DNA of 40,051 bases from contig JAAYNE010000117.1 of assembly GCA_012521015.1 (NCBI GenBank), positions 1-40,051 on the forward strand, in the 5' to 3' direction. The notes beneath the pieces are model-generated. The model was not told where the DNA came from and did no database searches. It saw nothing but the letters and a program-made list of their open reading frames with translations. Position numbers and translations under genes: made by a program. Position 1 is the stretch's first letter, and each line of letters opens with the position of its first letter. Shown piece by piece: positions 9,423 to 18,380 of this stretch. The DNA comes from Clostridiaceae bacterium (GTDB taxonomy: Bacteria; Bacillota; Clostridia; Saccharofermentanales; DTU023).

Positions 9423-10179
9423 ACCTGAATTGAGCTTGGAATTATTTTTTCCGGAGTTTTGCTTTAAAAAGCCATTAGCAACTTCGGAGCATATTCTGGA
9501 TTTGAATAGATATTTAGATTCAGAACAATCTTCAAATTTAGAGAAATACTTGGATTTAGAGCAATCTTCAGATACAGATTTACCGCAAATGTCCGAATCT
9601 GAAAAAAAATTGTTTAGTGAATTAAAGTTAGAACAAACAGATTTGCTAAATGATCTTTTATTTGAACTCAGTAAAATAATCTTAAATAGAGAGAAGAGTG
9701 TTCAGCAGCTTTTGCTTCAACAAGAACTATCTGCTCGGATTGATGTTGAATTAGTTCCCGGTCAAACCATGCGACAGATTAATACTTCAACCAGAGGAAT
9801 AGACGAAATTACGGATGTTCTGTCATTCCCAACTTTCTCTTTTGAATTAATCCACAAAAGTCGCAAAGCAAAGAAATGTGAAATAGAGGATTTTGATTTT
9901 ATAATAGAACCATATGCCTGGCTTGATCCGACCGCTGAATATGGCACAATTAGCTTAGGTGAAATATTAATTTGTCCCTTAAAGGCTCAGGAACAAGCAG
10001 AAGAATTAGGTCATTCTTTAATTCGCGAAGTATGTTTTTTATTTATGCACGGTTTATTACATTTATGCGGTTACGATCATCAAACAGAACAGGAGGCGGC
10101 CGGGATGTTTGCCTTACAGAGAAATATTATGCCGGAATTGGAAAATCTGATTAATAAGTATTTTGATTTTGAGGAATAA
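9415..10179 (+). CDS. ybeY: YbeY endoribonuclease, long form
   Basis: The zinc site MHGLLHLCGYDH (H-x3-H-x5-H) and the substrate motif TRGIDEITDVLSFP identify YbeY, a single-strand RNase involved in 16S rRNA maturation and ribosome quality control. At 254 aa it is roughly 90 residues longer than usual. The extra sequence is an N-terminal acidic region, including a 12-residue tandem repeat (YLDSEQSSNLEK/YLDLEQSSDTDL), and an insert after the LSFP motif. The ORF track starts at 9355. I prefer the ATG at 9415, which has AAGGAAAGGG about ten bases upstream and overlaps the pgpH stop. Confidence 0.9.
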   Translation: MNKPELSLELFFPEFCFKKPLATSEHILDLNRYLDSEQSSNLEKYLDLEQSSDTDLPQMSESEKKLFSELKLEQTDLLNDLLFELSKIILNREKSVQQLLLQQELSARIDVELVPGQTMRQINTSTRGIDEITDVLSFPTFSFELIHKSRKAKKCEIEDFDFIIEPYAWLDPTAEYGTISLGEILICPLKAQEQAEELGHSLIREVCFLFMHGLLHLCGYDHQTEQEAAGMFALQRNIMPELENLINKYFDFEE

Positions 10180-10180
10180 T

Positions 10181-11113
10181 ATGCCGAAAACTAATTTTAA
10201 ATGCGGATTTGTAACACTTGCAGGACGAACCAATATAGGTAAATCGACTTTGCTTAACCAAATTATGCAAGCGGAAATTGCAATAGCCACCCATAAGCCG
10301 CAAACAACCAGACATTTGATTAAAGGAATTTATCAAGATGAGCAGTGTCAGATTATTTTTATTGATTCACCGGGCATGCATCAACCGGCTGATCAATTAG
10401 GACGCAATATGCGCAAAGCAGCTTCTGTTGCGATTCAAGAAACAGATGCAGTTGTCTTATTGATTGATGCCAGGTCTGAATTGGAAATCGGTGAAATCGA
10501 AAAACAAATAATAGATTTGGCAACTTCCAGCAATAAAGATTTGATTTTGGTAGTTAACAAGATTGACTTAGTAGAAAAAACAAGAATATTGCCTTTAATC
10601 CAAGAATATATAAAATATACCGACTTTAAAGCGGTAGTTCCAATTTCGGCAAAAAATAATGATGGAATTGACCTCTTGCTTGCAGAAATCAAAGACGTAT
10701 TACCCAAAAATTCACCCCTAATTATTGATGGCAGTTATACGGATCAAACTGAAAGAATTTTAGCAGCTGAATACATCAGAGCTGAGATTATCGAACAAAT
10801 TTCCGAAGAAGTTCCTTACAGTGTAGCAATTAAAATCGAAGAATTTAATGAAATTTTTGATATTAATCATCTGCGTGTCAAAGTACAAATTCATGCTACG
10901 ATTTTTGTTGACCGCGAAAATCATAAAATGATTCTTTTAGGGAAAAAAGGTAGACAAATTGCTGCTCTGGGTAAAGCGAGCCGGGAGCGAATCAGTGAAA
11001 TGCTGGATTGCCCTTGTGATTTAATGCTATATGTCAAAGTCAGAACTGATTGGCGCAATAAGTATTCCCAACTAAAAGAATTAGGCTATAGCAGTCAAGA
11101 TTTGATTTTATGA
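10181..11113 (+). CDS. era: GTPase Era
   Basis: The 310-aa product has the Era layout: a GTPase domain with G1 GRTNIGKST, the TTRH switch, G3 DSPGM, G4 NKID and G5 SAK, then a KH domain (LLGKKGRQIAALGKASRERI). Era binds the 3' end of 16S rRNA and assists 30S assembly. The G1 loop reads GRTNIGKS where most Era proteins have GRPNVGKS, a mild variation. GAGGA precedes the ATG at 10181, one base after the ybeY stop. The 3' end overlaps recO by four bases. Confidence 0.96.
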   Translation: MPKTNFKCGFVTLAGRTNIGKSTLLNQIMQAEIAIATHKPQTTRHLIKGIYQDEQCQIIFIDSPGMHQPADQLGRNMRKAASVAIQETDAVVLLIDARSELEIGEIEKQIIDLATSSNKDLILVVNKIDLVEKTRILPLIQEYIKYTDFKAVVPISAKNNDGIDLLLAEIKDVLPKNSPLIIDGSYTDQTERILAAEYIRAEIIEQISEEVPYSVAIKIEEFNEIFDINHLRVKVQIHATIFVDRENHKMILLGKKGRQIAALGKASRERISEMLDCPCDLMLYVKVRTDWRNKYSQLKELGYSSQDLIL

Positions 11114-11889
11114 GTTTTATTAAAACAAAAGGATTTGTTATACAAAGCATTGCCTATCGGGATTCAAACCGTTTACTTAAGTTGCTTACTCCGGAACATG
11201 GTTTAATTACATGTTCAGCTCAAGGTGCGAAAAGCAAAAAAAGTACTTTGCGGATTGCCAGTAATCCTTTTGTGTTTGCGGAATATGAATTATTTTATTA
11301 TCGTGAGCGCTATCGGGTACAAGCTGCAAGTATCATTGATGCTTATTTACCGTTAATGGAAGATATTAAACGTTTAACTTGTGTTTCTCATTTGGCAGAG
11401 TTAGTTTTAGATGTTTTACACGATAATTGCAAAGGCAAAACCAGCTATCTGTTTTGGGCATATGCATCTTATAAAATTACTACCGATCCAGATCCAATTT
11501 TAATGACTAATCTTGCTCAATTAAAATATTTGTCGGAACAAGGGTTTGCACCTTGGATAGAAAATTGCTTGATTTGCGGAAAAGAATTTTCTGATCAAGG
11601 GGCGAGATTCTATTTTTCTAAATGCGGTGCGATATGTGAACAGGATTCTTGTCGAAAAAATATCGGTCCTTCATCGATTATTGATCTATCACTTAGTGCT
11701 TTAGTGACACTGATGTTTCTTATTCATAATCCCTATGAAAAATGTTTCAATTTGCAGTTATCCTCAAGAGTTCGGCAAGAAATTATTAATTTTTCTGAAC
11801 GTTATTTAACTTTCGTTATGGAAAAAAGTTATCAGAAACTCAATATTATTAAATCATTGGAAGATTTCGAACGAGGAAATATTAAATGA
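11110..11889 (+). CDS. recO: DNA repair protein RecO
   Basis: The 259-aa product starts with the RecO OB-fold (KTKGFVIQSIAYRDSNRLLKLLTPEHGLI, AQGAKSKKS) and has a four-cysteine zinc module (CLICGKEF ... CGAICEQDSC) in the C-terminal half. RecO loads RecA onto SSB-coated DNA with RecR in recombinational repair. Its ATGA overlap with era implies translational coupling. It is the last recognised gene of the leading + strand cluster. Confidence 0.92.
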   Translation: MSFIKTKGFVIQSIAYRDSNRLLKLLTPEHGLITCSAQGAKSKKSTLRIASNPFVFAEYELFYYRERYRVQAASIIDAYLPLMEDIKRLTCVSHLAELVLDVLHDNCKGKTSYLFWAYASYKITTDPDPILMTNLAQLKYLSEQGFAPWIENCLICGKEFSDQGARFYFSKCGAICEQDSCRKNIGPSSIIDLSLSALVTLMFLIHNPYEKCFNLQLSSRVRQEIINFSERYLTFVMEKSYQKLNIIKSLEDFERGNIK

Positions 11890-11978
11890 GTAAATATAAT
11901 GGATTCCTATCTATTGCGAATCACAAAAAATATTTGATTATTCTTTCCAATGAGGAAAACATTTCACGTAAGAAGTAG
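11886..11978 (+). CDS. Possible 30-aa peptide coupled to recO
   Basis: An ATGA overlap with the recO stop opens a 30-codon frame (MSKYNGFLSIANHKKYLIILSNEENISRKK). GAGGAA lies seven bases before the ATG, a well-placed ribosome binding site. No homolog is recognised. It may be a real leader-sized peptide, a truncated remnant, or chance. Confidence 0.3.
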   Translation: MSKYNGFLSIANHKKYLIILSNEENISRKK

Positions 11979-12001
11979 ATCATCACTTGCGATGACTGCT
12001 C

Positions 12002-12028
12002 AAAAAAATAAATACGTATAAAAGTATC
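12002..12028 (-). terminator. Weak rho-independent terminator after the helicase gene
   Basis: Read on the - strand, GATAC and GTATT form a short stem (one G-T pair) followed by TATTTTTTT, six bases beyond the helicase stop. The stem is short, so this is tentative. Confidence 0.35.
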
Positions 12029-12033
12029 AGCTA

Positions 12034-14688
12034 TCAGCAATGGTCTTGCCAGAAAATTTCAATTTCAGAGAGCAAGTCTTGATGTTGGTCGAATTGTTTA
12101 ACTAACCAATCGTCCGGGAAAATAGTTTGCCATTCAGGACTTGAGTAGCGATCGTCGATTAATACTGCAAAGCCGACATCTTGCTCGCTTCTAATCAATC
12201 GTCCTACAGCTTGTTGTACCCGATTAAATCCTGGATATTGATAACCGTAAGCTCGTCCGCCTTCAAATTTTTCTGCATAATATTGAGTCATAATTTCACG
12301 TTCTGGTGATATTTGCGGCATACCGGTACCAATCACAAAAACACCGGATAATTTTTCGCCTTGCAAATCAATTCCTTCATTGAAGTGACTGCCTAGAACT
12401 GCGAAAGCTAACAGACTTCTTGTACCAAATTCTTCAAACTTATTTAAAAAAGATCTTTTTTGTAATTCTGTCATATTTCTGTTTTGAAAGATTAAATCGA
12501 CGTTATTAATAGATTTTGTTGCCTTTCCTACTTTGTTTTTTATTTGAAAAAGATATTGGTAAGACGGAACAAAAATCAAATAATTTCCAATATGTTTTTG
12601 ACAAGCTTCAAGAATAAATTTCGTAATTAAGGACATTGTTTGTTCGCGATCTTTGAAACGAACCGAATATTCAGTCAAAGCAGTAATTAATCGATTCTCA
12701 TGTGGAAATGGTGAAACTAGCGACAACATTTCAGCCGGCTGTTCTCTAAGTTTACTGTTTAACAGAGCATGGTAATAGTTAATTGGTGATAATGTTGCAG
12801 AAAAGAATATTATAGGATGTATATTTAAATAGCAATCTGTTAAATGTTTTGCAGTATCTAAGGCTAATAAATAAATATCTGCAAAACCGATTTGGCTTGG
12901 TCTGAATGCGGTTATATAAGCTTCATTAAAATAAAACTCTGCAACTTTGACAAAGTATAACAAGTCAAACCAAAAATCCAAAATTAATTGTTTACCTTCA
13001 AAAACTCTTTGTTGGTCAAGAAAATTCCTAATCTGATAAATTAATCTGCCGATTTTGCTTAAAAATAAGTCCGGTAATTGTCTTACTCCGATAAAACCTT
13101 GATCAATTAACCATTGAGAATTCAATTGTTTGGAAAAAAAGTTATTATATTCAGGTTTTTTACAGCTCTTAAATATTTCGGAAAAGTTTTGCAACTCATT
13201 AATTATGATTTCCAGAGTATTGATTAATGAGCTATATTGATTGCTAAAGTTAAGTTGTTGATGTTTTAAAATGTTACTAATTTTGACAATATCTTCACCT
13301 TTAATTCCGGCTGAATACATCATTCTTGCTCTGGACGGAAGGTTATGTGCTTCATCAATCAGGATTGCCGTTTTATTATTCTCGTCCTTAATTCCGAAAA
13401 ACTGTTGGATTTTGGCTTGAGGATCGAATATGTGATTATAATCCCCAATAATCACATCACAAAAACCCGCAAAGTCGAGCGACAGTTCATGCGGACAAAC
13501 CTGATGTTTGAGGGCTATTTCAGTAATATTTTGCGGATTAATTTCTTCTAAAGGCAATAAATCATTAATCGCATCAGGCAATCTTTGATAATAGTCAATT
13601 GCGAAGGGACAAATTGTTTGATCGCAAAATATATCTTGTTTAGCACAAATTTTCTCTTTGGCTTGAAGTAGAATACTGCGAATCATAAAACCGCAATTGC
13701 GCAAAATCTGCAGACTATTTAATGCAACATCTCTGGTAGCAATCATGGCAGTTGCATAAAATATACGGTTGACGTATTTTGCACTTAAAGCTTTCAGGGC
13801 AGGGTAGAGTGTAGCCATTGTTTTCCCGATTCCGGTCGGAGCCTGAACCAAGATTGCAGTATTATCTCTAATTGTTGCTAAAGTCTGACGCATCATTTCA
13901 GTCTGACCGTCACGGATAGTCGAAAAGGGAAAACCGGAAGTTTTAATAGATTTGTTACGAATATCTTGCCAGAGAAAAATGTTCCGCATGTGAAATATAT
14001 ATTCCTGACAAGTTTCCATCATGAATTTAGACAATTCATTCCATGTGAAAATTCTGCTCTTTTCAACAAATTCGTCATGATCGACTGCAATATAAACTAA
14101 TTTCAAGGTTATCACATCATGTTTAAGAGCTTGTCCAATTGCCTCAATCAGATTTGGTGAATTTATTTTAATGTTTTTTGTATAATTTTCATTTTTGATA
14201 TTTTTAAGTAGATTGGCATAAATTTTGAGCTGTGCCCAATGTACAGGATCACCATGTTCCGGTAAAAAAATACTGTTACCGCGAAAACTTTTTATTTCAT
14301 ATAAAGTAATTTGTTGATTTTTAATAGTTAAATTGTCTAAACGACCATTGATTTTTAAAATAAATTCAGAAGTGGAGTAATCTCCGGATAAACTGAGTTC
14401 GGAACATACAAAATCATATCCTTCAACAGATACTTCGTCGGACTTTTCATCAGACGAGGCAATAAATTCTTCACCGTGTGTTTCAGCAGATATATGTTTT
14501 TTCTCTGATTCATCATTAGGAACGAACGAGTCGCTTAAGTAAGCAGAGAATTTTTGATGGATTTTAATACCATCAAATGAATCAATTCCACCATAAATAG
14601 GTACAGCCAGGCCACCGCTACGGTGGATGATTTCTGCTAATCTTCTGGCTGAAATAGTAATTTGATTTTTATTAAATATATTTTGCAT
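12034..14688 (-). CDS. PD-(D/E)XK nuclease fused to XPD/DinG-like helicase
   Basis: Residue numbers follow the 890-aa ORF track. Residues about 105-165 hold a RecB/Cas4-type nuclease signature: GRLD at 121, EIKS at 137 and HWAQLKIYA at 156. The helicase follows, with Walker A APTGIGKT at 289, four cysteines placed like an XPD iron-sulfur cluster (354, 361, 366, 404), GDYNHIFDP, the DEAH box at 451, and a C-terminal helicase domain ending in VQQAVGRLIRSEQD. A superfamily 2 5'-3' helicase with a nuclease module suggests DNA repair or end processing. Proteins of this architecture occur in Clostridia under generic helicase names. The track uses a TTG at 14706; I prefer the ATG at 14688. Neither has a good ribosome binding site. 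Confidence 0.85.
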   Translation of the reverse strand: MQNIFNKNQITISARRLAEIIHRSGGLAVPIYGGIDSFDGIKIHQKFSAYLSDSFVPNDESEKKHISAETHGEEFIASSDEKSDEVSVEGYDFVCSELSLSGDYSTSEFILKINGRLDNLTIKNQQITLYEIKSFRGNSIFLPEHGDPVHWAQLKIYANLLKNIKNENYTKNIKINSPNLIEAIGQALKHDVITLKLVYIAVDHDEFVEKSRIFTWNELSKFMMETCQEYIFHMRNIFLWQDIRNKSIKTSGFPFSTIRDGQTEMMRQTLATIRDNTAILVQAPTGIGKTMATLYPALKALSAKYVNRIFYATAMIATRDVALNSLQILRNCGFMIRSILLQAKEKICAKQDIFCDQTICPFAIDYYQRLPDAINDLLPLEEINPQNITEIALKHQVCPHELSLDFAGFCDVIIGDYNHIFDPQAKIQQFFGIKDENNKTAILIDEAHNLPSRARMMYSAGIKGEDIVKISNILKHQQLNFSNQYSSLINTLEIIINELQNFSEIFKSCKKPEYNNFFSKQLNSQWLIDQGFIGVRQLPDLFLSKIGRLIYQIRNFLDQQRVFEGKQLILDFWFDLLYFVKVAEFYFNEAYITAFRPSQIGFADIYLLALDTAKHLTDCYLNIHPIIFFSATLSPINYYHALLNSKLREQPAEMLSLVSPFPHENRLITALTEYSVRFKDREQTMSLITKFILEACQKHIGNYLIFVPSYQYLFQIKNKVGKATKSINNVDLIFQNRNMTELQKRSFLNKFEEFGTRSLLAFAVLGSHFNEGIDLQGEKLSGVFVIGTGMPQISPEREIMTQYYAEKFEGGRAYGYQYPGFNRVQQAVGRLIRSEQDVGFAVLIDDRYSSPEWQTIFPDDWLVKQFDQHQDLLSEIEIFWQDHC

Positions 14689-14743
14689 GTAATTTGATCT
14701 TATCAAATAATTTCAAGAGTTAAAACAAAAAACTTGCGTTATT

Positions 14744-15301
14744 TTAAAATACGATAATTCCTAAAAAAGCAGCTATTATAATCAGAAAAATCGGGGAAAT
14801 GCTTTTTTTTAGAAACTTATTTGAACCGAAAGATATAATGATCAGAATTGCAGCAATAATAATTGACTGAAGATTAAGGCTAATTCCGGTTTTAAATATG
14901 AATAAGTTTGTAATCATCATATAACAACCGGTTGCAAGAATTATTCCGATAATACAAGGTATTAGCCCATCAAGTATTGTTTTAACATATTTGTTTTCAA
15001 GAACAGTTTTGAGTAATGATGTGATAAGCAAAATAATGATAAAAGCTGGCAGAACGACGGCGATTGTTGTTATTACCGCACCTAGCAAACCTCCTTGATT
15101 GCTACCGACATAGGTAGCTAAATTGACCATAATCGGTCCCGGAGTGCTTTCGCTGACTGCAATCATATAGGTAATCATTTCATCACTTAACCAACCATAT
15201 GACAGAACTACATCTCGAATTAACGGGATTGAACTGTAAGCACCACCAAAAGAGAAACAACCTACTTTGAAAAAACCGAGAAACAGCTCCCAATAAATCA
15301 T
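14744..15301 (-). CDS. chrA: Chromate transporter, short ChrA half (downstream copy)
   Basis: The 185-aa product is a half-size CHR-family membrane protein with about six hydrophobic segments. It has the family motifs SFGGAYSSIPLIRD and AVSESTPGPIMVNLATYVG. Short CHR proteins normally work as tandem pairs in opposite membrane orientations, replacing one full-length ChrA. The start overlaps the stop of the upstream half by four bases. Substrate assignment to chromate is by family only; physiological substrates of clostridial members are not established. Confidence 0.87.
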   Translation of the reverse strand: MIYWELFLGFFKVGCFSFGGAYSSIPLIRDVVLSYGWLSDEMITYMIAVSESTPGPIMVNLATYVGSNQGGLLGAVITTIAVVLPAFIIILLITSLLKTVLENKYVKTILDGLIPCIIGIILATGCYMMITNLFIFKTGISLNLQSIIIAAILIIISFGSNKFLKKSISPIFLIIIAAFLGIIVF

Positions 15302-15876
15302 TTTACTGCCTCACCTTTTGATTTAGAATTGTTTTTGACAATAAAAATTACTAAATTAACAGCGGCAGCGATTAACATTAAACTGATGGACGAAAAGTTC
15401 CAAGCAAAAATATTAATCAGTAACATTGTAAGAAAAGAGCTAAGCATGATGATTAAGGGAACCGGTTTCTTCGGAATTTTTTTAATCATATTAATTGCGA
15501 CTTTTAGAATTAAAACACTAACTGCAATTTTGATACCTTTAAATGCTTTAGCAATAATAGTAATTTCTAGAAAATTATTTAAATACATCGAAATTATATA
15601 TATAACTAAAAATGATGGTAAAACAACACCAAATGTTGATACTATCGACCCGATTAAACCTTTCTGCCGATAACCGACAAATGTTGCAAGATTGATTGCG
15701 ATAGGTCCGGGTGTGGACTCAGCAACAATGGTTAAATTCATCATTTCATCGTGAGTAATCCACTTGTTATTTTTAACACAAGTTTGTTCAATTATTGGGA
15801 TCATTGCATAACCGCCACCAAATGTAAAAAGTCCTATTTTAAAAAATGTTAAAAATAAATTAAATAAAAGTTTCAT
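15298..15876 (-). CDS. chrA: Chromate transporter, short ChrA half (upstream copy)
   Basis: The 192-aa product is the partner of the preceding gene, with TFGGGYAMIPIIEQ and VAESTPGPIAINLATFVGYRQ. It is the first gene of the - strand pair. GAGAGGAC sits about nine bases before the ATG. Sequence conservation between the halves points to an old duplication. A TTGACA hexamer lies upstream on the - strand, but I see no matching -10 element. Confidence 0.87.
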   Translation of the reverse strand: MKLLFNLFLTFFKIGLFTFGGGYAMIPIIEQTCVKNNKWITHDEMMNLTIVAESTPGPIAINLATFVGYRQKGLIGSIVSTFGVVLPSFLVIYIISMYLNNFLEITIIAKAFKGIKIAVSVLILKVAINMIKKIPKKPVPLIIMLSSFLTMLLINIFAWNFSSISLMLIAAAVNLVIFIVKNNSKSKGEAVK

Positions 15877-16027
15877 ATTTTATTGTCCTCTCGTATGCTT
15901 TCCTCATATTCTCTTTTTTGCTTAGATTTAGATCTCTTGTCAATTTTTTGTTTTTTAACTTAGATTTTTATCATTGAATTAAAAATTATATCTTCTATTG
16001 TTCAACATACTATTTTTCCGCAAACTC

Positions 16028-16056
16028 TTGCAACTGTCCGTGTATCTGGATATAGT
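16028..16056 (+). promoter_or_regulatory. Sigma-A-type promoter for the 288-aa protein gene
   Basis: TTGCAA and TATAGT are separated by exactly 17 bases, about 70 bases before the start codon of the next + strand gene. It lies in the divergent gap between chrA and that gene. Confidence 0.6.
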
Positions 16057-16123
16057 TTATTCTGTGATTATTTGTAAGCAAACGGCAAGGGAACATGAGC
16101 AATAAACGAAAGGATGATATATT

Positions 16124-16990
16124 ATGGGCCTGTTCAAAAAGAAAAATCAATCATTAGCAGGCAACGAGCATTACATTCTTAGGTGTAAGCAATGTGGTCA
16201 AGAAGTTGTAAACATCCCCGGAGAGCATATGCCGGAGATGCAATACTACTTCCATCCTAAAACTATGGGAGTGGTTTCAGCTGCCAACGGTCAAACAATT
16301 ACATATGGTGGACTTCAAGAATTTTTCACTTTACAAGTGTCAGCAGACCAAAGCACAAACATGCCCACTACGCTTGCGGATTGCATGGTCACAATCCATG
16401 AGCATTTGGTTTCCCATAATAAGCCTTTGTATATGATTATCATGGATATACTTGCAAACAATACAGTTAGTCATACTTATTTTCCCAAAAAGATTGGCAG
16501 TGAAGGTCTGGAGTATCACGGGTTAGATTTTGGCATTCTGCACGATAGAGGACGCGATTTTGAGTTTAACCCAAACCTTTGGGAAAGTGTTGTTGTGGCT
16601 GCAAGCCCGAATATTAAAATCAAGGGATTTCCGATGGGAACAGATTATTCCAAGGCTGTATTGCCGGGTATCCATCTGAAACGGCAAGTAAGTGTAAGTA
16701 TGTTTGATTATCAGCAATATGTCACGATGGCGGTTAACGATCTTTCGGCCATGTGTGGCACCGCTGTTTTGGATGACACTCTTTCGGCCATGTCCGGCAT
16801 CGCTGTTCTGGGTAGTGCTCTTGAAAAAAATCGAGACTATATCAGGAACCTGGGAGAAGAACTATATGAGGCACATGGCATGAATGCCATGCAGGATGTT
16901 TTTGCCGCAGTAACAGAGCGTTACCCTATGCTACGCAGTCAGTTATCTTCAATATGGAACGGTGTTGGTGATTGGACGGATTTGACTTGA
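16124..16990 (+). CDS. Unrecognised 288-aa protein
   Basis: I do not recognise this protein. It begins with a basic stretch (MGLFKKKNQSLAG) and one CxxC pair (RCKQCGQEV), half of a zinc-ribbon-like motif. There is no signal peptide or clear transmembrane segment. The middle (residues about 30-200) looks like a globular enzyme- or carbohydrate-module-like fold, but no catalytic motif is evident. Residues about 206-231 contain a tandem 13-residue repeat (DLSAMCGTAVLDD/TLSAMSGIAVLGS). GAAAGGATG supports the ATG at 16124. The codon use is more GC-rich than in the flanking core genes. The gene lies 121 bases before the larA-like gene and could share its transcript. Confidence 0.75.
   Translation: MGLFKKKNQSLAGNEHYILRCKQCGQEVVNIPGEHMPEMQYYFHPKTMGVVSAANGQTITYGGLQEFFTLQVSADQSTNMPTTLADCMVTIHEHLVSHNKPLYMIIMDILANNTVSHTYFPKKIGSEGLEYHGLDFGILHDRGRDFEFNPNLWESVVVAASPNIKIKGFPMGTDYSKAVLPGIHLKRQVSVSMFDYQQYVTMAVNDLSAMCGTAVLDDTLSAMSGIAVLGSALEKNRDYIRNLGEELYEAHGMNAMQDVFAAVTERYPMLRSQLSSIWNGVGDWTDLT
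16741..16818 (+). repeat. 39-nt tandem repeat inside the 288-aa gene
   Basis: TCTTTCGGCCATGT occurs at 16741 and again at 16780, within two 39-base units that differ at a few positions. The repeat keeps the reading frame and adds 13 residues. Confidence 0.8.
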
Positions 16991-17111
16991 TGTTGTAGCA
17001 TTAACACAATCGGAAGTTCACGATGTTTTCTTGATACTCATAATGGGCTAAGGGTGGTGTAAGGTTATCAATATTGACTTTTATATTTCCGGACATAGAA
17101 AGGGGTGAGCT

Positions 17112-18380
17112 ATGAGGAGCATTGAAATTCCTTTCGGAAAGAGTAAACTATTTGTTCAAGTGCCTGAAAAACGGCTTAACGCAGTTATTAGACCCAATCA
17201 TAATCATATAATGTCTGTCTCTCAGAAGGAGGTTGTTCTTGCGGCATTGGCCAATCCTATAGGCACTCGACGTCTATGTGAGTTGGCACGCAATAAGCAA
17301 CGTGTACTTATTATTACCAGTGACCATACTCGTCCTGTACCAAGTGATATTACCATGCCTCTTTTGCTTGACGAGATTCGTCGAAATAACCCGGAAGTGT
17401 TAATAACCCTTTTGATTGCTACCGGTATGCACCGTTCTACTACCGAAGCGGAGTTGCTTGAACGCTTTGGAGACGAGATTGTTGACAATGAATCTATCGT
17501 TGTGCATAATGCCTCATCAGATGAGGATATGACGTTTTTCGGCACATTACCTTCCGGTGGGGAACTATGGTTAAATAAGCTTGTAAAAGAAAATGATTTG
17601 GTAATATCCGAAGGCTTTATTGAACCTCACTTTTTTGCGGGGTTCTCAGGCGGACGCAAGTCCATTTTGCCCGGAGTGGCTTCCAGAAAAACAGTTTTGT
17701 ATAATCACAATGCACATTTCATTGCAAACCCCAATGCTCGTCAGGGCAGTTTGGATGAAAACCCCATCCATAAGGATATGCTCTTTGCTGCTAACCAAGC
17801 CAAACTAGCCTTTATTCTCAACGTCATCATCGATACAGACAAGAAGGTTGTTGCTGCGGTTGCCGGTGATCATAAAAAAGCCCATCTTGCCGGATGTGTA
17901 CTGTGTGAAAAGATGGCTCGTGTAGAAAAAGTTGTTTCTGACATTGTTATTACGTCCAATGGAGGATACCCACTGGATCAGAATATTTATCAGTCTGTTA
18001 AGGGCATGACAGCGGCAGAGAGTTGTATTCGCCAAGGCGGTGCTATTATCATGTGTGCAGCGCTTGGAGATGGACATGGGGGTGAGGATTTTTACCGCTG
18101 GTTTGCTGATCGTCCCAATGCTGAAACTGTAATGCGCGACATTGAAGGTATTCCACCGGAAGAAACCTCTATGGATCAATGGCAGGCACAGATTCTAGCT
18201 CGAGTGATGAGCAAAGCAACTTGTTGGATTGTTACAAGTGTTGAGAATCGTGAGCTGATTGAGACTATGCATATGAAATGGGCGCCTGATGTAAAGAGTG
18301 CTTTGGCAGAAGCTACTGTTCTTCTGGGTGAAGACTCCACTGTAACGGTAATTCCGGATGGTGTAGGTGTAATCATATGA
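17112..18380 (+). CDS. larA: LarA-family nickel-dependent racemase
   Basis: The 422-aa product has the length and motifs of LarA/DUF2088: SDHTRPVP, ATGMHRSTTEAE, EPHFFAGFSGGRKSILPG (including the Lys that binds the pyridinium pincer cofactor in LarA) and NHNAHF. LarA interconverts D- and L-lactate; relatives act on other 2-hydroxy acids, so the substrate is open. No larB, larC or larE cofactor genes are in the window, so the cofactor must be made elsewhere or the protein is a variant. AAAGGGGTGA precedes the ATG. Codon use is GC-richer than in the core genes. Confidence 0.87.
   Translation: MRSIEIPFGKSKLFVQVPEKRLNAVIRPNHNHIMSVSQKEVVLAALANPIGTRRLCELARNKQRVLIITSDHTRPVPSDITMPLLLDEIRRNNPEVLITLLIATGMHRSTTEAELLERFGDEIVDNESIVVHNASSDEDMTFFGTLPSGGELWLNKLVKENDLVISEGFIEPHFFAGFSGGRKSILPGVASRKTVLYNHNAHFIANPNARQGSLDENPIHKDMLFAANQAKLAFILNVIIDTDKKVVAAVAGDHKKAHLAGCVLCEKMARVEKVVSDIVITSNGGYPLDQNIYQSVKGMTAAESCIRQGGAIIMCAALGDGHGGEDFYRWFADRPNAETVMRDIEGIPPEETSMDQWQAQILARVMSKATCWIVTSVENRELIETMHMKWAPDVKSALAEATVLLGEDSTVTVIPDGVGVII

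Noticed and set aside
11976-12000. Hairpin AGTAGATCATC/GATGACTGCT as terminator of recO
   Set aside because: It is followed by A residues on the + strand and preceded by the T-tract on the - strand, so it is in the wrong arrangement for either gene.
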